A stretch of 64,000 bases of DNA, from contig CAWDZG010000002.1 of assembly GCA_963806955.1 (NCBI GenBank), forward strand, positions 806,001 through 870,000, given 5' to 3'. A model generated the notes under the pieces. It did not search any database. It saw nothing but the letters and a program-made list of their open reading frames with translations, and was not told the DNA's origin. This document shows positions 17,645 to 24,092 of the stretch, piece after piece. Numbering within the stretch: the first letter of the stretch is position 1; each line of letters opens with the position of its first letter. The DNA comes from Gaiellasilicea sp963806955. GTDB taxonomy: Bacteria; Actinomycetota; Thermoleophilia; Gaiellales; Gaiellaceae. Position numbers and translations under genes: made by a program.

Positions 17645-18721
17645 GTGAAGATTCGCGAAACCGGGGCGGCGGTTGGTTTCGCCGTCCTTCTCTCCATCGG
17701 GGCGCTCGCGCTCGCAGGCTGCGGAGGCGACGAAGAGAGCGCCGCGACGACTGACACCGTAGGGAGCACCGACACCGCTGCGGCTGGCACGACCGGCGCG
17801 GAGCTAGAGGAACTCGTCATCGGCTACTCCAACCCGCTTGCTTCGGAGGAGGGATTGCGCGCCGTCGGGTACGGCGCCCGCGAGGCGATCGAGCAACTTG
17901 GATTGCCGTGGACACTGGAAGAGCTCGACGCCAAGCTCGCCCCGGACAAGCAGGTCTCCGACATCGACACGTTCATCAGTCTGAAGGCGAAGGGGATCAT
18001 GTCTTGGACACTTGATCCGGGCGCAGCGGACGCCGCCTACAAGCGGGCGGTCGACAGTGGCATCGTCATGATCGGCCTCAACTCGACCTCCGACCACTTC
18101 TCGTCTGAGATGGCCGCCGACACCGACACGACCTGTGTCGTAGCTGACGAACAGGCCGCGTACATCGCAGAGCTCATCCCCGGTGCGAAGGTGCTGGTCG
18201 TCGGCGGCCCGCCCGTTCCGTCGATCACCATGAGCACCGACTGCTTCCTCGACGCCGCGAAGAAGGAAGGGCTTGACGTCCTGGAGAGGCAGAACGATCC
18301 GACCGGTAGCCAGAGCGGCGGACAGAAGGTTGCCGAAACGCTCCTACTGAAACACCCCGACGTCCAGGCGATGTGGGTGTTCTCAGACGGCGACGCGCTT
18401 GGTGCATCGGCTGCGTTGGCAGGGGCCGGCAAGGACGTCTGGTCCGGTGACCGGGAAGGTGTGGTGCTCGTCTCTCGGAACGGCGTTCAGGCCGCTATCG
18501 ACGCGATCGAGGCGGGGAAGATGACCGCCACATGGGACAACAACCAGCCCCTCCTCGGCGCCGCGGCGATCCAGATTCTCAAGCAGATCCTCGTCGACAA
18601 GGTTCCCGCAGCAGAGGTGGAAAAGCGGGTTGCGATTCCGTCACAACGTTGGGACTTGGACACGATCGACGACTACGCAAGCCCGCTCGAGCGCGAAGTG
18701 CCGCTCCCACTCTCGGAGTAA
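17645..18721 (+). CDS. Ribose-type ABC transporter substrate-binding lipoprotein
   Basis: 358 residues. N-terminal signal peptide with lipobox LALAGC (Cys predicted lipid anchor), then an acidic/Thr/Ala linker, then a periplasmic-binding-protein type I fold (Peripla_BP_4): LVIGYSNPLASEEG, VDSGIVMIGLNST, the hinge region AMWVFSDGDALGASAALAGAG and TATWDNNQPLLGAAA. Start is GTG 17645 preceded by an AGGAGGAG tract. Encoded on the opposite strand from its permease/ATPase but adjacent, so it is the capture component of the same importer. Ligand unknown. Confidence 0.88.
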   Translation: MKIRETGAAVGFAVLLSIGALALAGCGGDEESAATTDTVGSTDTAAAGTTGAELEELVIGYSNPLASEEGLRAVGYGAREAIEQLGLPWTLEELDAKLAPDKQVSDIDTFISLKAKGIMSWTLDPGAADAAYKRAVDSGIVMIGLNSTSDHFSSEMAADTDTTCVVADEQAAYIAELIPGAKVLVVGGPPVPSITMSTDCFLDAAKKEGLDVLERQNDPTGSQSGGQKVAETLLLKHPDVQAMWVFSDGDALGASAALAGAGKDVWSGDREGVVLVSRNGVQAAIDAIEAGKMTATWDNNQPLLGAAAIQILKQILVDKVPAAEVEKRVAIPSQRWDLDTIDDYASPLEREVPLPLSE

Positions 18722-18783
18722 CAGAAGGACAGACCGACGGCGGCGGGATCCACTCGGGTCCCGCCGCAAGGAACAGAAATCGC

Positions 18784-19608
18784 ATGAGCCTTCGTGAGAT
18801 TCAGTTGTCCTCGGGGCGGAGCATGTCCTACCGCGAGGCGGGCAGCGGGCCGGCGCTCGTCCAGGTGCACGGGGTCGGTACGGGACATCACAACTTCGAC
18901 CTCCTGACACCGCACCTGTTGGACAGCTTCCGTGTCATGGACATCGACTTGCCGGGATACGGCAGAAGCGACCCGCTCGTCGGGGAGCGAACGATCCCGA
19001 ACCTTGCCGAAGCCGTGACGGACTTCATCGCGGTACTGGACATCCCAGCGACACACTTGCACGGGACCTCTTTCGGTGGCTTGATCGCGATGACCGTCGC
19101 CGCCCGGCGCCCCGAACTCGTCGAGCGTCTTGTCGTTACTTGCTCGTTCGCCCGGCTCGACAACGCTATGCGGGCGATGCAGCGGAGTTGGGCTTCAGCT
19201 GCCGCGCACGGCCCTGCGATTCTGGCGGAGGTGACGAGCGTGCAGGGGTTCTCGCGTGGATTCTGGGATCGCCCCGACGCAGACGCCGTCCAGAGCACCT
19301 TCGTCGCTGCGATGGCGTCGCACTCCACAGACGACTTCGTTCGCGACCTGCCGCTCATGGCAGACGCAGACCTCACCACCGTCGTCCAACTGATCTCCGC
19401 ACCCACACTACTGCTGGGAGCCGATGAAGATCAGATCACGCCCGTTGAAACGTCAGCAAGCGGCCAGGGCATGACCGACCTTGCCGAGCTAATACCGGCG
19501 TCGACCTTGCGCGTCCTTGACGGCTGTGGTCACTTCATCTCGATCGAGCAGGCGCACGAGACGGCCGACGCGATGACTCGATTCCTCTTCGGTGAGGCGG
19601 CAACCTGA
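18784..19608 (+). CDS. Alpha/beta-fold hydrolase
   Basis: 274 residues starting at ATG 18784, which opens the recognisable domain; the longer frame overlaps the binding-protein gene. Oxyanion segment VQVHGVGTGHHNF, nucleophile elbow HGTSFGG (Ser96), acid in GADEDQITP (Asp214 or Asp216) and catalytic His in DGCGHFISIEQ (His250). Similar in layout to meta-cleavage-product hydrolases and lactone or ester hydrolases. It lies 62 bp after the binding protein and 1 bp before the metallo-beta-lactamase gene, consistent with one catabolic transcript. Confidence 0.85.
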   Translation: MSLREIQLSSGRSMSYREAGSGPALVQVHGVGTGHHNFDLLTPHLLDSFRVMDIDLPGYGRSDPLVGERTIPNLAEAVTDFIAVLDIPATHLHGTSFGGLIAMTVAARRPELVERLVVTCSFARLDNAMRAMQRSWASAAAHGPAILAEVTSVQGFSRGFWDRPDADAVQSTFVAAMASHSTDDFVRDLPLMADADLTTVVQLISAPTLLLGADEDQITPVETSASGQGMTDLAELIPASTLRVLDGCGHFISIEQAHETADAMTRFLFGEAAT

Positions 19609-19609
19609 G

Positions 19610-20467
19610 ATGGACATCGTTCTGCTCGGCACCGGCAACGGCAAAGCAGACCCTGCGCGATTCAGCCCGAGCAGCGTCGTCTGGATCGACGACGAACCGG
19701 TTCTGATCGACTGCGGGAACGGCGCCCTACTTCGACTACGCGAGGCCGGCATTCCGCCCGGATCCATCCGGCGCGTCTTCCTGACCCACCTGCACTTCGA
19801 CCACTATTCGGATCTTCCATATCTCGCGATCGAACCGCTCGTCGGCGAGGCTGCCTTCTCGCGCGGGAAGCTCCAGGTTTACGGACCACCAGGAACCGAG
19901 CGCCTCGTCCGGGCCCTAGAACACGCATATGACGTCGAGATGGACGGCTACGCATGCATCGAGGGGTACGAGCGTGTACGAGAGTTGGTTCGTTCCGATG
20001 TGGTTGAGTTTCACGAGGGTTGGCAGTTCGAGCTCCGCGGCACCCGCGTCACCGCCCGGATGGTCGACCACGGCGTCGTGAAGCTACCGTGCTTTGCGTT
20101 CCGCTTTGACTCACCGACCGGCGAGAGCGTCGTCTTCAGCGGCGACACCGTGCCCTGCGACGGCCTCGTCGCTCTCGCAGAAGGCGTAGACCTCCTCGTG
20201 CACGAGTGCAACTTTCCTGATGAAGAGGTTGAGACGCGCAAGCAGCTCGGCTATGCCTGGTATATCCACAGCACACCGAGCGGCGTCGCGGATGTCGCGC
20301 GGCGAGCACAGCCAAAGACCCTCGTGCTCAACCACCTCGTCGGCTGGAACGACTTCTCAGCGGAGCCCCAGCCTTATGTTTGGGAGGAGATTGCCCCGCC
20401 TGTGATCGCTCCTGCCTTCGACGGCACCCTCATCGTCGGTCACGATCTGCTCAAGCTCACCGCCTGA
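19610..20467 (+). CDS. Metallo-beta-lactamase-fold hydrolase
   Basis: 285 residues. The metal motif is THLHFDHYSDLP (His60, His62, Asp64, His65), with further ligand candidates in MVDHGV, FSGDTVPCDGL and LLVHECNF, the arrangement of the RNase Z/arylsulfatase-like or lactonase branch. Start ATG 19610 is one base past the preceding stop; GTG 19592 is an alternative that would overlap. Probable cytoplasmic hydrolysis of an ester, lactone or similar bond in the island's pathway; substrate not readable. Confidence 0.85.
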   Translation: MDIVLLGTGNGKADPARFSPSSVVWIDDEPVLIDCGNGALLRLREAGIPPGSIRRVFLTHLHFDHYSDLPYLAIEPLVGEAAFSRGKLQVYGPPGTERLVRALEHAYDVEMDGYACIEGYERVRELVRSDVVEFHEGWQFELRGTRVTARMVDHGVVKLPCFAFRFDSPTGESVVFSGDTVPCDGLVALAEGVDLLVHECNFPDEEVETRKQLGYAWYIHSTPSGVADVARRAQPKTLVLNHLVGWNDFSAEPQPYVWEEIAPPVIAPAFDGTLIVGHDLLKLTA

Positions 20468-20481
20468 CCAGACGGCTCTCG

Positions 20482-21189
20482 TCAGACCTCGTTCCCCTCA
20501 TCCAGTGCTCGCACCACCTCGTCGACGGTAGCGACGACGCGCGCAAAGTTGAAATGGAGACCGCGAATGGCTACATCGTGGGTGACGGCGTCGTAGTCGC
20601 CTGTGCACTCCTCGACGAGGACGACGCCGTAGCCGAGATCAGCTGCATCGCGAACAGTCGTTGAAACGCAGCAGTTGGTCGCGATCCCGACCACGACGAG
20701 CGTCTCAACATCGAGGCTCCGAAGCGTCTCATCGATCGTGGAAGACGTGAACGCACCGAAGGCCGTCTTCTTTACGACGGTGTCCTCCTCGCGCGGCGTG
20801 AATTCGTCGCGGACGCGGTATGCGGGGTTCTGCGACCACAGGATGTCTGAGACCCCGGACTCGGACTCAATCCGTCGGATCCATGCGCGGTGACGGCTCG
20901 GCATGTCGCGCAAGTCCCTGTAATCCGACCCGACACAGACGAAGACGATCGGAATCTGCCGGTCCCGAAACGCGCCGACCAGCTTGGAGATGCTTGGCAC
21001 AACGACCGACTCGTTGCGCTCGTTGAAGTAGTCCATTGACCCCGGCTCGATACGCGACAGTGCAAGCCCGAAACCCTGATCAGCGGACGCATCGTTGTAC
21101 TGCATGTCAACGATCACAAGCGCGAGACGAGCCTCACCCAGCCGCACCGGCGGGATGTAGGTGCGCGCAAGAGTGAAGAACGCCTCCAT
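20482..21189 (-). CDS. Isochorismatase/N-carbamoylsarcosine amidase-family cysteine hydrolase
   Basis: 235 residues. The catalytic triad of the family is present: Asp28 in LVIVDMQ, Lys141 in VVKKTAFGAF and Cys174 in IATNCCVSTTVRDA. Relatives hydrolyse nicotinamide, N-carbamoylsarcosine, biuret, ureidoacrylate or isochorismate. Because HyuA/HyuB-type ATP-dependent ring opening often yields an N-carbamoyl compound, an amidohydrolase role is plausible here, but that is inference from context. ATG 21189 is preceded by AGCAGG. Convergent with the preceding gene (14 bp apart). Confidence 0.85.
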   Translation of the reverse strand: MEAFFTLARTYIPPVRLGEARLALVIVDMQYNDASADQGFGLALSRIEPGSMDYFNERNESVVVPSISKLVGAFRDRQIPIVFVCVGSDYRDLRDMPSRHRAWIRRIESESGVSDILWSQNPAYRVRDEFTPREEDTVVKKTAFGAFTSSTIDETLRSLDVETLVVVGIATNCCVSTTVRDAADLGYGVVLVEECTGDYDAVTHDVAIRGLHFNFARVVATVDEVVRALDEGNEV

Positions 21190-21200
21190 GAGCCTGCTGG

Positions 21201-21575
21201 TTACTCGTTCCCGAAGAACAAGCGCCGGCCCACCCTCGCCTCCACCTGGATGTACTTCCACAGGCGATCTTCGCCTGCTTCAACATCACGCACGAGGGTG
21301 GTCACCGCCCGCACCGCGTCCAGGTCCGGCACGTCCGCGAGGATGTAGCACGTCCAGGGCCATCCGACCGAGGGCCCAACGACCAGCTCGTCGTCGTCCA
21401 TCGTTCCGAGCACGGTGATGCCGAGTCGGCCGCCGAGGTCGGCAAACGCCGATTGCAGAGCGGCAATTACTCGCTGGCGCTCGTCCGCCACGGCCGAGAA
21501 GAAGGCGGGCGAGACGCCAAAGCAGAACAAGACGCGGAGCGAAGGTGACGTCCGCGCTCGGTAAGCCTCAGCCAT
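21201..21575 (-). CDS. Small island protein, paralogue of 23210-23632 (unknown function)
   Basis: 124 residues, no signal or membrane segment. I do not recognise a named family. It shares its layout with the protein at 23210-23632: an early RVLFCFGVSPAFF (versus RVMLVGSGTRAFF), a middle LGITVLGTMDDDELVVG (versus ARPVGTFVDDVFQVG), a Trp-Tyr region, and a closing block IQVEARVGRRLFFGNE (versus IRLEARFGRPFYASEE). Size and alternation suggest a dimeric alpha/beta-barrel-type fold. The start ATG 21575 follows GAGGGA. Divergent from the GntR regulator with a 28-bp AT-rich gap. Confidence 0.7.
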   Translation of the reverse strand: MAEAYRARTSPSLRVLFCFGVSPAFFSAVADERQRVIAALQSAFADLGGRLGITVLGTMDDDELVVGPSVGWPWTCYILADVPDLDAVRAVTTLVRDVEAGEDRLWKYIQVEARVGRRLFFGNE

Positions 21576-21584
21576 TCATCCCTC

Positions 21585-21600
21585 GATATGACAATATATA
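21585..21600. promoter_or_regulatory. AT-rich divergent promoter/operator upstream of GntR gene
   Basis: The 28-bp gap between the two divergent starts holds GATATGACAATATATA, giving TATATT-like minus-10 candidates on the leftward strand and little else. A regulator binding here would occlude both genes; autoregulation by the adjacent GntR protein is the usual arrangement and is inferred. Confidence 0.4.
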
Positions 21601-21603
21601 AGA

Positions 21604-22308
21604 GTGGCCGCGCCTGGGCGAAAAGCATCCGCTTTCAGTCCCAGGGCGAAACCGCGCGCGACGATGGCTGCGGACGCGTTCGGGGAGTTGCGAGAGGCGA
21701 TCATGGTAGGGGAGCTCGCGCCCGGCACGCCGCTCCGCCTCGAAGAGCTTGCCCGCTCGCTAGGGATGAGCATCTCACCCGTTCGAGAAGCCGTTCGTCT
21801 GCTCGAGGCAAAGGGCCTAGCGGAGTACGCGCCTTACCGCGGCGCACGGGTCACGGAGCTGTCGAACGACGAAATGGCAGAAGTCTATGAAGCGCGGGCA
21901 GCACTCGAGTGCGCCGCCATCCGCCGGGCAGCACAGCGGTTCCAAGCAGGACATTACGAAGTGCTTGAAAGCGCGCTTCGCCAGATCGAGAAGTCATACG
22001 ACGTCGATGACCAGCTCGCCGTCGTCCGCGGAAACTCAGCGTTCCACCTCGGGATCGCCTCCGCGTCGGGCTCACAGTGGCTGTACCGCCTACTGAGTCC
22101 CCTCCTGGAGATGAGCGAACGCTATGCCGCGGCGGTGCTGCGTGAAGGGCAGCCGATCCAAACACGCCAGATCGAGGCCGAGGGTCATTCAGCGATCCTC
22201 CAGGCGCTCGAGACCGGCGACCCGGACGAAGCTGAAGCCGCGCTCAGCCAGCATCTGCACGTCTTCGAGATCCTCTACGATCGAGCTCGCTCACCCCAAT
22301 CGCCTTGA
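21604..22308 (+). CDS. GntR-family transcriptional regulator (FadR/FCD subfamily)
   Basis: 234 residues from GTG 21604 (ATG 21664 possible). Winged helix: FGELREAIMVGELAPGTPLR, then LARSLGMSISPVREAVRLLEAKGL and the wing YAPYRGARVTEL. C-terminal FCD ligand domain: VYEARAALECAAIRRAA, FHLGIASASGS and EGHSAILQALETGDPDEAEAALSQH, containing the metal-type His residues. It probably senses a small carboxylate linked to the island's substrate and controls the importer and hydrolase operons. Overlaps the SDR gene by TTGA (22305-22308). Confidence 0.9.
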   Translation: MAAPGRKASAFSPRAKPRATMAADAFGELREAIMVGELAPGTPLRLEELARSLGMSISPVREAVRLLEAKGLAEYAPYRGARVTELSNDEMAEVYEARAALECAAIRRAAQRFQAGHYEVLESALRQIEKSYDVDDQLAVVRGNSAFHLGIASASGSQWLYRLLSPLLEMSERYAAAVLREGQPIQTRQIEAEGHSAILQALETGDPDEAEAALSQHLHVFEILYDRARSPQSP

Positions 22309-23045
22309 GCGACCTCGACGGGCGTGTCGCACTAGTCACAGGAGCCGGTCGCGGTATCGGCGAGGCAATCGCGGGCGCCCTACACACAAACGGCGCGGTC
22401 GTCTATCTGCTCGACTCCGACCGACGCTCAGTCGAAGCCACGGTGGCGAAGCTCGGTGAGCGGGCACAATCGCTGATCGGAGACGTGCGCGAGAGGGCGC
22501 AGGTCGAATCGGCCGTGACGGCGATTCTGAGGGAGCATGGACAGCTCGACATCCTGGTCAACAACGCCGCGCGCACCGTCAACAGGTCAGTGTGGGAGAT
22601 CGAGGTCGACGAGTGGGACGATGTGCTGAACACCAATCTCAGGGGCGTTTTCTTCGCTTGTCAGCTTGCCGGATCCGCGATGAGGACAAGCAGCGTTGGT
22701 CGAATCATCAATCTCACGTCCCTCGCCGGACAGCAGGGGGGCCTCGTTGCCGGCGCCCATTACGCAGCCTCGAAGGCTGGAATCATCGTGCTCACCAAGA
22801 TCTTCGCCCGCGAGCTCGCCCCGTTTGGCGTCACGGTCAATGCCGTAGCGCCCGCCGCAATCGACGGGCCGATTATGCAAGGGCTTGGAGCCGCCAGAAT
22901 CGAAGAATTGGCGACGGCAATTCCTGTCGGCCGCATCGGCACACCCGCAGAAGTCGCCTCGGTGGTGACCTACCTCGCGTCGAACGCGGCAGGATTCATC
23001 ACCGGAGCCACGATCGACGTCAACGGCGGCATCTTCATGAGGTAG
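22305..23045 (+). CDS. Short-chain dehydrogenase/reductase
   Basis: 246 residues, classical SDR. Cofactor motif TGAGRGIG (residues 12-19), NNAA (86-89), catalytic Ser139 in INLTSLAG, Tyr153 and Lys157 in HYAASKAG, and the C-terminal NAVAPAAIDGPI and GATIDVNGG. Asp37/Asp39 after the second strand (LLDSDR) suggest NAD(H) preference. TTG start overlaps the regulator stop, so the two are translationally coupled. Probably a 3-hydroxyacyl or alcohol dehydrogenase step of the island pathway. Confidence 0.9.
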   Translation: MSDLDGRVALVTGAGRGIGEAIAGALHTNGAVVYLLDSDRRSVEATVAKLGERAQSLIGDVRERAQVESAVTAILREHGQLDILVNNAARTVNRSVWEIEVDEWDDVLNTNLRGVFFACQLAGSAMRTSSVGRIINLTSLAGQQGGLVAGAHYAASKAGIIVLTKIFARELAPFGVTVNAVAPAAIDGPIMQGLGAARIEELATAIPVGRIGTPAEVASVVTYLASNAAGFITGATIDVNGGIFMR

Positions 23046-23055
23046 GCCCCAACTG

Positions 23056-23175
23056 ATGAGAACGCAAGCAGTCATCATGGGAACAGGCGAGACGAAGTAC
23101 GAATGGCGCCCCCGCACCCCTGCCTCAACGACCGAATTCCTCGCGAGAGCAGCCGCAGCGGAAACCGTCCAGGTT
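23056..23175 (+). pseudogene. Truncated thiolase/SCP-x-like N-terminus
   Basis: The ATG at 23056 begins MRTQAVIMGTGETKYEWRP, then RTPASTTEFLARAAAAE, matching the first 35-40 residues of lipid-transfer/acetyl-CoA acetyltransferase-type thiolases (a G-x-GET-x-Y opening and TPEFLAEAAR-like helix). After about 23170 the frame loses similarity and the next real gene starts in another frame. No thiolase catalytic Cys or His block follows. A deletion remnant is the simplest reading; family assignment rests on this short stretch only. Confidence 0.5.
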
Positions 23176-23209
23176 GCAGCCCAGGGCACCGCGGTGATAC
23201 ATCCTGTGC

Positions 23210-23632
23210 ATGCCGAACGGCTGGAATCCCATGCCCTACCAGGCACCTTTTCGCGTCATGCTCGTCGGCTCAGGAACGCGAGCGTTCTTCGACGCCTCCG
23301 ACGAGGAGCGGCTGCAAATTTTCCTCCCTCGCTTCAAACAGATGATCGAAGAGTGGGAGGAACTCGGCGCGCGACCGGTGGGCACATTCGTCGACGACGT
23401 CTTCCAAGTCGGTGAGACGGATGAACCGTTTTGGGCCTGGTACCTGATCTTCGAAATCGACAAGATGGAGATCGCTGCTCAGTTGATTCAGACAACGCGC
23501 CAGACGGTGGATGGCGTACGTCTCGACCGCTGGATCAGACTCGAGGCCAGGTTCGGAAGACCGTTTTATGCCAGCGAAGAGACACATCCGCACTACTTGA
23601 TCGACCCAGACTCCACCGGATATCGCCCGTAG
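23210..23632 (+). CDS. Small island protein, paralogue of 21201-21575 (unknown function)
   Basis: 140 residues, soluble, no named family recognised. Shares with its paralogue RVMLVGSGTRAFF, ARPVGTFVDDVFQVG, a Trp/Tyr-rich core (FWAWYLIFEIDKMEIAA) and IRLEARFGRPFYASEE, plus an extra C-terminal 13 residues ending DPDSTGYRP. Start ATG 23210, with ATG 23231 as an alternative nearer the conserved block. Two diverged copies within 2 kb flanking a regulator and an SDR suggest they form a heteromer or act at two steps. Confidence 0.7.
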   Translation: MPNGWNPMPYQAPFRVMLVGSGTRAFFDASDEERLQIFLPRFKQMIEEWEELGARPVGTFVDDVFQVGETDEPFWAWYLIFEIDKMEIAAQLIQTTRQTVDGVRLDRWIRLEARFGRPFYASEETHPHYLIDPDSTGYRP

Positions 23633-23755
23633 GGGCGCCGTTCTCCTTCGCATCGGGGCGCGCGGATTACAATGAACGAACTCTCGGGCGGTACAGCGAG
23701 CGCACCACACTGACGGGGTCGCTATCGCGCGATTAGCCACGCGCACGGCCATGAG

Positions 23756-23862
23756 TTGGCTTCCACAGGGTTGTTGCTCACTGGCGCAACAACTGGCGCG
23801 CAGCACCGCAGAACACCTCGAATATCCCCCGCTTGCAGGAACTATCGAGAAACGGCTCGCCG
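23756..23862 (+). pseudogene. Possible decayed tyrosine-integrase C-terminus
   Basis: Translated in the frame of 23756 this short stretch reads STGLLLTGATTGAQHRRT, then PRISPACRNYRETARR. That is reminiscent of the last box of actinobacterial phage-type integrases (HTG...TGATT....RR.GH.SP....Y....R.R), with the Tyr appropriately placed but the conserved Gly-His lost. It directly abuts the right tRNA repeat, where an integrase gene would be expected. The match is short and read by eye, so confidence is low. Confidence 0.35.
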
Positions 23863-23863
23863 C

Positions 23864-23907
23864 TTCCTAAACCGCGTGCACAAGTCCGATTCTTGTCGGG
23901 GGCATCC
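23864..23907 (+). repeat. Right attachment-site repeat (tRNA-Arg 3' fragment)
   Basis: 44 nt matching 8522-8565 with one mismatch (C at 23886, which turns the T-loop into non-canonical TCCGATT). The 5' half of the tRNA is absent, so it is not a functional tRNA. It is the displaced end expected after integration at a tRNA 3' end. Confidence 0.85.
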
Positions 23908-24092
23908 GCGGGGCCCGAGGCGGGGCGGCCGGTTCCCGGCCGGCCCAAGTCCACGCCGAGCGCGGCCACGCGACGATCCGCCGATCCACCGGGTGTGTGC
24001 GCTCCGGCTCTCCACTCGCTACCTGACGCCGCCCACGGAGCGCTTCCTCGCCCTCCTCGGCGAGGCGGGCAGGCTTCGGTGACAAGCGCAGC

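Larger units (their letters stand above)
8522..23907. mobile_element. Genomic island integrated at tRNA-Arg(CCU)
   Basis: About 15.3 kb bounded by a 44-nt direct repeat of the tRNA 3' half (8522-8565 and 23864-23907, one mismatch). Inside, genes look different from the flanks: third codon positions are less uniformly G/C, AT-rich intergenic patches occur (for example 16909-16932 and 21585-21600), and opposite frames are far less open. Cargo is a coherent uptake-and-catabolism set (ABC importer, CoA ligase, HyuA/HyuB, several hydrolases, SDR, GntR regulator). No intact integrase, replication or conjugation gene is visible. The repeat and position are direct observation; horizontal acquisition is inference from them. 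Confidence 0.82.
23633..24092. other. Gene-poor right edge of the island
   Basis: No intact gene is visible between the small protein and the TrpB2 gene. It contains a possible decayed integrase tail (23756-23862), the right tRNA repeat (23864-23907) and about 185 bp of GC-rich core-type sequence with no recognisable feature. Confidence 0.6.
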
